Below, one piece after another: positions 1-10,559 of a stretch of DNA of 64,000 nt. Under the pieces are notes generated by a model that searched no databases, was not told where the DNA came from, and saw only the letters and a program-made list of their open reading frames with translations. Where the stretch lies: contig CM057228.1 in assembly GCA_029891385.1 (NCBI GenBank), forward strand, positions 27,366,714 through 27,430,713, in the 5' to 3' direction. Within the stretch, counting starts at the first letter, position 1. The number at the start of each line of letters is the position of its first letter. This stretch comes from Erythroxylum novogranatense (Eukaryota > Streptophyta > Magnoliopsida > Malpighiales > Erythroxylaceae). The position numbers were made by a program, and so were the translations under genes.

Positions 1-59
1 CACATCAGAATGTTTCTTGTTGGGAGCTACTAACACTGAACAGGTAAGTTACTTGGGTC

Positions 60-515
60 AACCACAGCGAGGTAACAATTCGTACTCAAAATATTTATAA
101 TCTGGGGTGAAAAAACTACCCAAATTTTTCTTGGAATTCTAACAATGGAGTTGGCCAAGCAAGACAGCAAGGACACCTCTAGGATTTCAGCAAGACAGAC
201 TTGGATCTTTGGAGAACAAAATGGACAAGTTGATGGATGTTTTGGGGTCCAAACTGGAAAATTAAGAAGAGAACCAAAAGAGGATGTTTTCGAGCTAGGA
301 GGAAAGTCAAAAGAGGATGGAGGCAAAGTTCAATCAGATAGTGAAGAACCATGTCGTATCCATCCACAGCTTGGAGGTACAGGTAGGTCAACTTGCTCAT
401 GCCATGTCTTCTAGAAGTGCAGGTAGCTTATCAAACAATATCGAGGCCAACCCAAGGGAACAATTAAAGGATATCACATTTCGAAGTGGAAAGTAGATGG
501 AGGAACCAAGTGTGA
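60..515 (+). pseudogene. Athila gag remnant
   Basis: This is the C-terminal part of an Athila-type Gag, spread over shifted frames. Around 95-170 one frame reads YPNFSWNSNNG, matching the usual NPNFSW motif. At 340-495 another reads LEVQVGQLAHAMSSRSAG followed by EANPREQLKDITFRSGK, the conserved Gag end next to protease. Internal stops (for example after the SKLEN segment near 265) and at least two frameshifts make it non-functional. The N-terminal half lies beyond the window. Gag would form the particle core in the cytoplasm. Confidence 0.7.
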
Positions 516-522
516 AAAAGGA

Positions 523-1200
523 TTGCTAAGAAAAAGAAAAGGTAAGGAGATTCGAGAAGAGAAAGAAGAAGAGAGGCTTTATGTACCACCACCACCATAC
601 AATCCCAAACTTCCATATCCACAAAGGGTGAGACAAATTCAGGTGGACACTCATTTTTCTAAGTTTTTGGAGAAATTGAAGAAGCTTCAGATCAACTTGT
701 CATTGGTGGAAGCTTTGGAGTGCATGCTTAAGTACGTGAAGTTTTTGAAGGACATAATGACACACAAATGTACTTGGGAGGATAATCAGATGGTCACTTT
801 GACAGAGAATTGTAGCTCAATTATCTTAAGCACAATGCCTTCAAAACTACAAGATCCAGGAAGTTTTACGATTCCACGTGTTCCTGGTGACTTTGACTTT
901 TCTAAATATTTATGTGATTTAGGTGCAAGCATTAACTTGATGCCTCTATTTTTAGGAAATTGGGACTAGGAGAGGTTAAGCCAACATCCATGCTGATTCA
1001 ACTTGTAGATCAATCCATCAAGAGGCCATATAGAGTTGTAGAAGATGTGTTAGTAAAAGTAGATAAATTTATCATTCCTATTGATTTTGTGGTATTAGAT
1101 TTTAAAGCTGATAAAAATTGTCCATTGATTTTGGGTAGCCCTTTATGAATACTGGCAGGGAATTAGTTGATGTGCATGAGTGAAAATTCTTTTGGAGGAT
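523..1200 (+). pseudogene. Athila aspartic protease domain, frameshifted
   Basis: A retropepsin-like domain follows a basic linker (PPPPYNPKLPYPQR). The active-site segment reads CDLGASINLMPL near 916-950, where plant Athila proteases have D-x-G-A-S. The frame breaks at about 950-960 and resumes as LGEVKPTSMLIQL, VVEDVLVKVDKFIIPIDF and CPLILGS, the conserved second half with the flap and the ILG motif. A further shift near 1145 separates it from the RT frame. In an intact element it would mature the polyprotein. Confidence 0.75.
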
Positions 1201-1237
1201 TGGTGATGAGTAGGTTGACTTTAATATCTATAAATCT

Positions 1238-3188
1238 TTGAAGAAACCGAGGGATGGTAATGTATGTATAAAGATTGATGGCGTGGTTGAATGTGTGAAG
1301 GAGGTTGAAGAGGAAGTTAATGAAGTCATTGAAGTGCTTAGGGATGAGACTGTGAGAGAAGATTATTTATGTGAGGAAGTAGAGTTAGAGAAGTTGGAGA
1401 GAATAGATACACCTACACCACCTTCTTGTGTTAAGCCCCCCACGTTAGAGCTTAAACCTTTACCTTCTCATTTGAGATACACTTTTTTAGGTGAAAACCA
1501 TACCCTACATATCATTATCTTAAACCAGTTAGATTTTGAGCAAGAAAAGAAAGTGGTGGAGACCATTAGGAAAAGGATGAGAGCTATGGGATGGCAAATT
1601 TATGATATTAGGGGGACTAGCCCCAATATGGTGATGCATAGGATTAACCTAGAAAAAAAGTGCAAAACGGTGAGAAAGCGACAAAGAAGGTTAAATCCAA
1701 ACATGAAAGAGGTTGTGAAGAAGGAGGTAGTAAAGCTGTTGGATGTAGGGATTATTTATCCCATTTCAGATAGTGAGTGGGTGAGTCCGGTACAGTGTGT
1801 GCCTAAGAAGGGAGGTGTGGCAGTGATGGAAAATGAAAAAGGTGAAATGATTTCAGCTAGGACTATCACAGGTTGGAAAGTATGTATTGATTACCGGAAG
1901 CTCAATTTGGCCATTAAGAATGATCACTTCCCTTTACCTTTTGTGGACCAAATGATTGAGAGGGTGGCTGGCCATGCATTTTACTGTTTTCTTGATGGAT
2001 ATTTAGGGTACAATCAGGTGGTGATATATCCACAGGATCAGGAGAAGACTAATTTCACTTGTCCCTATAGGAGTTTTGCTTATCGGAGGATGCCGTTTGG
2101 TTTATGTAATGCACCTATCATATTGCAAAGGTGCATGATGGCCATATTCGCGGACATGAATGGGAACTTCATAGAGGTATTTATGGATGATTTCTTTATC
2201 TTTGGAAATTCTTTTGATCATTTTTTGTTAAATTTAGACAGAGTGCTTCAAAGATGTGAGGAGTCTCATCTAGTCTTGAACTGGAAGAAGTGTCATTTCA
2301 TGGTCCAAGAGGGAATTATATTGGGCCATAAGATCTCGTGTAAGGGGATTAAAGTGGATCAAGCTAAGATCGAAGTAATTGAAAAGTGACCACCTCCCAT
2401 CAACATTAAGAGCATCCGAGTTCCTTGGTTATGCAAGGTTCTACAGACAGTTCATCAATGATTTTTCTCTTATCACTAGACCTTTAACTCATTTATTAGT
2501 TAAAGATGTGCCTTTTATTTTTGATAATGCTTGTTTGGATTCTTTTAACAAGTTAAAAAAATCACTTACATCAGCACCCATTCCGACGTTGCCAGATTGG
2601 TCTCTTCCATTCAAGATTATGTATGATGCAAGTGATCATGCCATTAGTTGTGTCCTTGGTCATCGGAAGGAAAAGAAGCTTCACGCCATCAACTACGCAA
2701 GTAAGACCTTAATGGGAGTACAATTGAATTACACAACTACGAAAAAGGAGGTGCTTGCTGTGGTATTTGCTTGTGAGAAATTTCATTCTTATGTTTTAGG
2801 CTCACATGTTATTATTTTTATAGATCATGTAACATTGCGATATCTTTTTGCAAAAAAGGATGCCAAGGCTAGGCTTATTCGGTAGGTGCTTCTACTCCAA
2901 AAATTTGGCATTGAGATTAAAGATAAGAAGGGAGCAAAAAATGTTGTAGCGGACCATCTCTCGAGACTTGAAGGAGGGCATCATAAAGAAGAAGAGGAAA
3001 TCAAGGGGAATTTTCCTGATCAGGCTTTAATGATGGTATACAATCCTTTTTGTCCTTGGTTTGCAGATATTACAAACTATCTCTTAGGTGGTATTCTTCC
3101 TCTTGGTCTCTCTTATCAACAAAAGAAGCAGTTTATGTTTCAATGTTCTCGTTATATTTGGGATGAACCTGTACTTTATAAGATATGA
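1238..3188 (+). pseudogene. Athila reverse transcriptase-RNase H, with stops and a frameshift
   Basis: The open part (1238-2389) holds the RT fingers and palm: WVSPVQCVPKKGG, VCIDYRKLN, RMPFGLCNAP and the catalytic FMDDF at 2180-2194, then LGHKISCKGI. A TGA follows VIEK at 2387, and a frameshift near 2410 leads to FLGYARFYRQFINDFS in another frame (to 2885). That frame holds the thumb and RNase H (YDASDHAISCVLG, YASKTL). An in-frame TAG at 2883-2885 stands where the family has a Trp codon, and the frame then continues with KNVVADHLSRLEGG. The enzyme would have copied element RNA into DNA. Here it is broken at three places or more. Confidence 0.88.
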
Positions 3189-3640
3189 GCTGACAGTGTG
3201 ATTTGTAGGTGTATCTCCGAAGATGAAATGCCTAAAATGTTGATGCAATGTCATAGTTCACCTTATGCAGGATATTATGGAGCTAACAAGACCGCATCTT
3301 AGATTTTAAAGTGTGGATTATATTGGCCAACTTTGTTCAAGGATGCTCGAGATTTTGTTCTAAAATGTGATAGGTGTCAAAGAGTGGGTAACATATTGAA
3401 GAAGGATGAGATGATGCTTTCAAACATCATGGAGGTGGAGATATTTGATGTATGGGTTTGGACTTCATAGGACCATTCCCATCCTCCTTAGGTAACACTT
3501 ACATATTAGTTGTGTGTTGATTATGTTTCCAGGTGGGTTGAGGCTATAGCTACTCCAACTAATGACGGCAAGATGGCTCAAAAGTTCATCAAGAAGACCT
3601 TTACGAGATTTGGAGGGCCATACTCACAAGAAAGGGAAAT
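3189..3640 (+). pseudogene. Athila integrase remnant, 3' truncated
   Basis: The zinc-binding N-terminus is visible: MPKMLMQCHSSPYAGYYGAN, a stop where the family has Lys/Arg, then YWPTLFKDARDF and CDRCQR. The core begins with GLDFIGPFPSS and, after a frameshift, VDYVSRWVEAIATP and FIKKTFTRFGGPY. The sequence leaves integrase at about 3625, before the second catalytic Asp, so most of the core and the C-terminal domain are deleted. Non-coding DNA follows directly. Confidence 0.8.
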
Positions 3641-4336
3641 CATCTATTTCCTTTCTTTTACTCCTTTATAAATGCATGTGAAATGGTCAAGCTAATGACC
3701 TTAGAACATTTACCTTTCGTTTGCTTGATTTTGTTTACTTGTGTGATTGAATTGTTTGGTTTTGATTATGTTTGGTTTGAATTTTGTTTGAGTTTGAACT
3801 TGTTTCCTTTTCAAATTTCTTGTTAGATAGTTGATTTTGATGTGTTGGTAGGTTGATTGAATCTTGGGAATGCATGTTAAGCTAGGAAGAAGAATAAGAA
3901 GTTAGAAAATTTTGGATAATCCACGGTCATGGGAACTGGGTTGATTCCTATGAACGTGGGAAGGCTTTCCAAAAAAATTTTGGAGCTTTAACCCACGATC
4001 GTGGAAATCACAGGGATTCCCACGACTGTGATTTCCACGATCGTGGGATCCTTCGACAGAAACTTTTTAAAAACCCTCTTTCTTCTTCTTTCTTAACTTT
4101 CCCTTACTTATTCTCTCTGTAACCGACTCTCTCACCAACCTTAGCTTCGAAAAACTTTCATTTTTCTCCCAAACCTTGTTATTTTCTTCATCTTTTCCAT
4201 CGTTAATAATTTCTTTTACACTTATTTCACACTACACAACCAAGAATACAAGGATTTGGTGAGTTTTTTTTATTTCTTTCTCTCTCTAAAATGTGTTCAC
4301 TTCTCTTTTGTATATTTTTGCAAATTTTTCTTCTTC
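3641..4336 (+). other. Athila inter-ORF region between integrase and the ORF1/env-like frame
   Basis: There is no coding signal. From 3922 the region carries several CCACG(A/G)TCGTGG-like palindromes, including a perfect 22-bp hairpin (3992-4047). A pyrimidine-rich leader-like stretch (about 4075-4200) comes before the next ORF. It may hold the acceptor or promoter for the downstream ORF, but that is inference. Confidence 0.5.
3992..4047. repeat. Perfect 22-bp inverted repeat with nested palindromes
   Basis: The left arm at 3992-4013 and right arm at 4026-4047 are exact reverse complements, separated by a 12-nt loop. Each arm also contains its own palindrome, CCACGATCGTGG (at 3993-4004 and 4035-4046). 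The loop carries another CCCACGA half-site. The same palindrome recurs in the Athila LTR at 16798-16811. Confidence 0.9.
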
Positions 4337-5515
4337 AATGTCTCCTAAGAAGCTCGCTGCTCGGAAACTCATTGACCAATTGCGCCTTCAAGTCTCCAGA
4401 GAAGGTAAAATCGATATAACGATAAATTTTCATGCCCCATTCCTAATTTTTTCGAAAGACGAAGGTATATGATTATGAGACTTTAAAGATAGAGAATTAT
4501 TGCCTCCCTGATAATTTGATTTTGAATTACTAGAAACTCAATGTTTGAGGCGTAATATTGAAGGATTAGCTACGAATATTGATTGGGTTTGTTTAATTCA
4601 TTGTGATGTACCGATATACCTCATGATGACTGTTGAATTTTTTACCACTATGTGTTATAATCCAAAAATAGATACATTCTGGTTTAGAATAGGTGGTCGT
4701 GTATATAAGCTTGATTATACAGTCATTTGTGCACTTTTTGACTTGTCGAACACTAAAATTTTATATGATCATGATGACTTTTATGTGGATGACTATTGGA
4801 AAAGCCTTATGGTTGAAAACATGTTTGATTATAGGAATGCACCAAACACCTTAATTTGTAGCACTAAACACTTACTGCTTCACAAATTTATATGATTAAG
4901 TATTTTTAATAAAATTGAAAGCAATAAGTGTTATGCTAAAGAACTTTTCTTTCTTTGGTGCATGGATCGTAAAGTTAAAATAAATACCCCGTATCGAAAT
5001 TTTAGGTCTATTGCGAGTTGAGTTAATAAAAAAGTTCATATTTCGATATGGCTTACATTGTCATTGCTTTAGTTTCATTTTATCATCTTGATGTAGATAT
5101 TGTGCATACTGCTAATTATGATGCATTTGATGTATCATATTTAAGACACTCTGAAATTTTGGAGCTTCATTCTATGGAGCTCCGAAATCCTCATATGCGT
5201 ACTGCTGTCAAGAACAAGAAGGGTAAGAACACAACCACGTTGCAATCATCCACATCGTAGGCACCATCGAAGCCTTAAGAAGAAGCACTCGAAGAGGAGC
5301 CAACAGCAGCAGTAGATGTTGATCGATTTCAACAAATTCTTAATCAGATGGCTGCAAATCAACAACAAATGACATTGCAAATCAATGAGCATGGCAACCA
5401 AGTACGACAAGTACACAAGGAGCAGTAATATATCAAGAAGAAGTTCTTAAAGCTCTTCCAGAAGCAAAACATTGAAGCCCCTTCTCCTACACCTTCACCA
5501 CCTCAATCTCCATAA
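4337..5515 (+). pseudogene. Athila ORF1/env-position protein remnant
   Basis: A start-like ATG at 4337 opens MSPKKLAARKLIDQL. The best-preserved block is an open frame at 4545-4895 with IDWVCLIHCDVPIYLM, FEFF-like aromatic residues and FWFRIGGRVYKLDY. That last pattern (F-x-hydrophobic-G-G-x-x-Y) is typical of the Athila ORF-1 family. A second open part at 5048-5260 begins MAYIVIALVSFYHLD. The tail encodes Gln-rich and Pro-rich stretches (about 5320-5515). Stops and shifts separate the parts. The product's function is not known; its position after pol has led to the label env-like. I see no clear signal peptide or transmembrane segment. Confidence 0.6.
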
Positions 5516-6710
5516 GCTTTCTTACCCATCACTTTTTATATTTTTTTATTTACTTTATTAGTTATGTTACTTGTTTGCATGATTGATGATTTGATTTCAT
5601 TTTATGGTTGCTTCGTCACATTGAGGACAATGTGCTGGCCAAGTGTGGGGAGGTGACAGTTGCCTTGTCAATTGCATCGTTTAAATTTGATTTATTTAGT
5701 GTTTGCATTTTGATAATTAGGATGCATGTTTTTATGCATATTAGGTTGTTGTTTGATGTTGTTTTGTGTTAAGCAATGGAACCACACTTGAATCATATTG
5801 ATTTGTTTTGCCATGAGATTCTGTCATCCTAGTTGGAATAAGATTGAATGCATGTTTGAATTTTAATTAGGCTACTTGAGTAGAGAGTAAATCATGTTGA
5901 GTGATGAAAAGTAGTTGGTTACATAAGCTTACTCAAAATGTGACACTTGAGCAATGAGGTGGTGTAGAGATACATAATGAATTTTCATTTGAGCCAATGT
6001 GAGGTTTGAGCTTATACGACTCCATCTATAGTCATCTTATTTATTTGAGTGTGTGATGGCCCTTTAGGTTACTACCTTCAGAACTTGCTTTGAATCGGTT
6101 TGAGTCTATTAGATGTATGCTTAATAGAAATGATTAAGGCCCTTTTTTGTGATAACCCTTGGCTTAAATGACCTACCCTTTTTATTATTCCTTGTTAGCC
6201 CTATTGAGCCTTAACCCTTTTGTTTCTTGAAAAAATCTCATATTTTAAAACCTGAAACCTCATTAGCCTACCCATTCACAAGTTTAGTAAAGTATTAAGT
6301 GATGCACTAGTTTGAGATTTTTGGTTCAAAAGTTTTTTGATCCGAGATGAATTGAATTATACTTCTACTCTTCGATCTCATTGTATCTAGTTGCTAATTT
6401 GTTTGTTGTTTCTTCAGTTATATATAAAAAAGAAAAAGAAGAAAAAAAAAGAAAAGAGAAAAATAAAAGGAAAAGGGAAGAATGTTTTGGTAGCATCAAT
6501 AAGTGTGGAGTAGTAGTATATTTACATTTGTATATCTCAGAATATGTTTTGTATCCCTTTGTTCACTTATTACTTTATGCATGCTTGTGTTAAACTTTTT
6601 ACCTCTTTGGACCACCTTAACCCGTACCACATTACAACCCGAATCAAGTCCTTTTGATCTATTTATGCATGTAATCATTATAGAGGATAATTGGTGTATT
6701 AGCAAGCCTA
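5516..6710 (+). other. Athila 3' non-coding region, first part
   Basis: No gene is seen. Positions 5619-5656 carry the motif TTGAGGACAAT followed by AAGTGTGGGGAGG, a hallmark just downstream of the last Athila ORF. An A/G-rich run at 6425-6482 is also typical. The region is split by the SIRE insertion and continues at 16144. Confidence 0.6.
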
Positions 6711-6715
6711 TGGTA
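6711..6715. repeat. Target site duplication of the minus-strand SIRE element, left copy
   Basis: TGGTA flanks the left LTR at 6711-6715 and recurs exactly at 16139-16143 after the right LTR. The 5-bp length is usual for copia integrases. Confidence 0.9.
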
Positions 6716-7714
6716 TGAAGTAAATCACTTGTTAATATAGAATTCACATACAATATACGAAATACACAAGAAAGGGGGGGGGGTTTAATTGTGTATTCTT
6801 TTCGTGAATAAAAAAACCTTTGATATTTCTTGAAAAGAACTTTTTCAACTATTAAATGAATACCAAAAAAGTTATACAAAAATAGCTACGTAGTTAAATC
6901 GCAAATAACTTCTATATACTTGTCTAAGAACAAGAGAAATTACAATGAAAGGTTAGAAGATAGACACTGCGATTTTATACTAGTTCACCCCAAACCTTGG
7001 GCTACGTCCAATCCTTAGAGTTCATATGAGATTTCACTATACTTTTTCAATTTTACAAGTATTCTTTCTTCCCTTTCAGAGCCTCTTTAGGTCTCTTACA
7101 CAAAATATGCTTTCTGCTATCTTAGCCTCTTAGCCTTTTCTTTCTCTCACTAGAAAGATATTGTTAACTTTTTGTTACAGTAGAGTTTGCTCTCATGTAT
7201 CGCACTTTGAATACATAATGTTTCTTTGTAAGTAAAAACTTGAAAGCTAAAAGTTGTTCAATCTTCGACTACGACTAGTATTTATAGCCTCAGTCTCCAA
7301 CTGCATCTTGATAACTGCTTCTTGTTTCTTGTAGAAACCATTATTCACTTGAGTTCTGTAACTAACTCTAACTGACTAACTGTCCGTCGTACTAGAGTAT
7401 CTTCATCTCTATATCGTTTGTGTTTTCCTGCTTCTTCTGTGTTTTTTTCGCTTCTTCTGTGTTTTTCGCTTCTTCTGTGTTTTTTGCTTCTTCTGTGTTT
7501 TCCGTTTCTTCTGTATTTTTCGCTTCTTCTTTATTTTTTGCTTCTATTGTGTTTTTTGCTTCTGTTGTGTTTTTTGCTTCTTCTGTGTTTTTCCTCTTCT
7601 TTAGTGTTTTTTTGCACGCTTAACACACTTATTAAAATAGTTCATTTATTTCTAATATTATTATTATTTGATTGTCACCAAAATTAATAGACGTGAAGTT
7701 TTCTTGACTTAACA
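6716..7714 (-). repeat. 3' LTR of the minus-strand SIRE element
   Basis: This 999-bp LTR matches 15188-16138 along its length. On the minus strand it starts TGTTAAGTCAAGAA and ends TTTACTTCA. A run of ten Gs at 6774-6783 corresponds to a shorter G run in the other LTR. It includes the pyrimidine-rich tandem repeat at 7417-7612. Confidence 0.92.
7417..7612 (-). repeat. Short tandem repeats in SIRE LTR, about 15-21 bp units
   Basis: Some ten imperfect units of TTTTTCGCTTCTTCTGTG run along the plus strand (minus strand CACAGAAGAAGCGAAAAA). The 5' LTR has the same array at 15895-16040 with fewer, shuffled units. The array opens low-complexity reading frames in several phases, which are not genes. 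Confidence 0.85.
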
Positions 7715-7735
7715 ATCTCTCCCTTTTTAATGATA
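7715..7735 (-). other. Polypurine tract of the minus-strand SIRE element
   Basis: On the minus strand the sequence directly before the 3' LTR is ATTAAAAAGGGAGAGAT, an A/G run ending at the TGTTAAG of the LTR. This is the expected primer site for plus-strand DNA synthesis. Confidence 0.85.
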
Positions 7736-7939
7736 ACAAATATTCATAATTTTAGAAAGATAAAAGTGAATAAACGAATATTATTCAGATAACGAATAAG
7801 AAGACAACAAAAGATATACACATATGAAAAAAAAACTTGTAATCAATACTATCTTCTTTTCTTATCTGTGGTCTCCCCATATACTATCTTTCTTTTGCTT
7901 CTACTCTTCTCCCCCTATTTGTTATTAATTAAAAAAAAA

Positions 7940-10276
7940 CTTTACCGAAGATGCTTCATGAGTTCGCAAAACATTCGTTGCATATCAGTGCGGATCAACT
8001 TGAGATCTTGCTCAATAGAAACTCGTAGATAAGCTACTTCCTCACGTAGATCACCCACTGAGTCACTCAGATCATCAACCTTAGTATGAATTTCTTTAAT
8101 TTCCTTTACTAAGGCTTCCTGACTCCCTTGCTATGTGTGACTAACTTCTTCCAAAACAATAGTAGAATCCTGTTGAGGTGTTCTTGGTGGATGGAAGTTT
8201 GTAGCAACAGATATTTCTGAAGGTAAAACATCTAATTCTATGATTTTGATAACAGGAGGTTTCAATTTTTTTTCCTTTTAGGAGATCAAGGTCATCAGGT
8301 CTAGGTAGTTTTGGAACTGGTTTTCCAAGAAGGTGTAGTACTTCTTTAATTGAAGATATAAAACTCAAAGGTCTAAAGTGCATGATTAGATGCACAAAAT
8401 TCTCTAAGTTAAAACTAATACCTTCAACCTTGATAGTTTTGTACTATCCTGTTGTCACTCTTCCAACTACCTGGAAAGTTGCATTTGTGGTGAAGCGTCC
8501 ACACTGACTTCCTGGTGGTTTTGAAATATGATGTGAAACATAGATTCCTCTAAGTTGAGCTGCATTGCATGTCTCATCTATGTTCCTCACAGTTGCTTGT
8601 ATCTGATCTTCTATAAGATCATCTGTATTTCCTTCAGGATACATCTTCTTTTTCCCTTGGTCTTCATTGCGTACAATGTTTGAAGATCTCGGTTGTATAT
8701 CTGGTACAATCTTGATCAATGTTTTGTTTGTGATTGGGAAAATAGTATATTGATCCTTGGACATCTTCATTGGATATGCTTCTGACTTTTCATCTTGCAG
8801 AATACCATATAGTCTTCTTTCTTCATGATTTAAAAGATGTATTGATCAATTATTGTTTAGTATTGGTTCGACTTGTACCTTGACTAACCTTTTCAAAGGT
8901 TCTCTTATAATAATTGAGCTTCTACTTCTAACAAGTACCAATTCTTCAATCACCTTCATTCTTAAATCCTCTTTACTGATAGGTTGAGAAGGATTATAAT
9001 GTGCTGATATGTGTTCAACTGACTTTGTATTTTGTTGAACATTAATTGAAGTATTCTTTTTCTGACTGGTCTTCAACTTCTTACTTTCTTCTACCAGTCT
9101 AGAAGGACGTTGTTGTTGAGGTTTCTTCCTTTCAAACACTAACTTCCTCTTAATTTATGTTGCTTTAGTCGCTTTTGCTGGCTGATCTTGCAACATTGAG
9201 ACCAAAGATATAGTAGCCTGTGATGTTTTCTCTGCCTTCCAGAATCTTCACAAAGAGTCAAACCTGTCTCTTTTTTCCTGTTCTTGTTGACGCAAGGTTA
9301 ATAATATTGGTGACCTTCTTGATTGTTTGGATTTCATGGAATGAAGTGTCTCCCCCTTTCTTTTCAACGACACTTGTTTTACAGACTATTTCACCTGGCT
9401 TTCTTCTCTTTATGAAATCGTCTTAGCTTTTATTGATAAATCTGACGATTTATTCTTCTTTTCTTCTATAGATATTCTTCTTATGGATTGAGGTTTTGTC
9501 TTCCTTACGAGTGTAACATTTTCACTCAAGCTACGTCTGACAATACTTTCCCCATTAGTCCTTGCTTTTTCCATAGAATCTTTATCCTCCTTTTCTTGAA
9601 TCTTCAAACCCATTCTATTGACAGTTGTCGCATTAATGATGCCTTTTATATTCATCTTTATTCTATTTCCTCTATCAAGAAGAATTCTAGAATCTCTAAA
9701 GATCCTTGTTAACAGCATACTATACAGTAAGGCATTAGAATCTCTCTTTGACTTCATCATGTACCTTAAAATTAAACGTGGAATATTTATAGGTTGATGA
9801 TTGAGTAGATGAAACAAACATTGTTCATCTATCGTCACCACAACATTCTTCAAGCCTGTTCTTGGTAGAACATAATGAAAAAGTAGCGCATGTAGAACCC
9901 TGGCCTTCGGAATAAGAGTTGACGCCTTCTTGTTGTTCGGGTCAATACTTCCATAGAGTTGTCGATTGATATGTGCTTTCTCTACACTACCTTGAGTCAT
10001 CCATCTTGTATTATGAGACAGCTCTGCTCCAACACATAGACATTCACTAACTTTCTCAATTAACTCCAGTGTCACAATAACCGAAAATCTATCCACCATT
10101 GATACTAAGGTATCATCTACTACTTTCACATTCTTCCTAAACTCATATACTTCATTCAGATAGACTGTTTCACGAACCTGAATTTTTTTTTTCCATCCCA
10201 CTGCATCAATTTCTAGTTCAATGTCCATCTGGTTCTTCTTCAAAAAGTCGAAATCAACATGTCTTCCATAAATCAT
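7940..10276 (-). pseudogene. SIRE 3' ORF (env-like / plant-transposon-protein-like), broken at its 3' end
   Basis: It opens at 10276 with MIYGRHVDFDFLKK and stays open for 288 codons to 9410. The N-terminal domain (about residues 35-190) holds VRETVYLNEVYEF, LIPKARVLHALLFHYVLP and TIDEQCLFHLLNHQPINIP. It resembles the domain annotated elsewhere as putative plant transposon protein. Three more pieces follow in shifted frames (9139-8846, 8770-8444, 8395-8141). The end (about 8130-7945) has a heptad pattern, VDDLSDSVGDLREEVAYL, suggesting a coiled coil. The same ORF start occurs in the second SIRE element at 51130. The biochemical role is not established. I see no clear signal peptide. Confidence 0.7.
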
Positions 10277-10559
10277 AGATTGCTCAATTTATGATCTGTA
10301 GACAATAAAAGCTAAACCCACTAATGTATTTTTCTCAAAGTAATGATGTTAGTATCTGAAGTTGAGAATGTGAACATAAAGAACTTGATATTAAGAACAT
10401 AGTAATGAAACATTTTATTGACAGTTCTGCAAAAGTCGATTTCAGAGTATTTAAAGAATATTCTAGAGTAGGTGATATTCTAAAAAATTTGAGAAGATTT
10501 CCCTCTAATACCTTCTCTTGAAAACATTACCGTCTGTACCTTACCGTTACTGTTTTCTT

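Noticed and set aside
6496..6879. 127-codon minus-strand frame across the SIRE LTR border
   Set aside because: It spans the Athila/SIRE insertion junction, so it cannot be an ancestral gene, and shows no domain.
7418..7687. Open frames of Phe/Leu/Cys-rich protein in the SIRE LTR (also 15869-16111 and 45145-45426)
   Set aside because: They are translations of short LTR tandem repeats, open in several phases, with no relation to known proteins.
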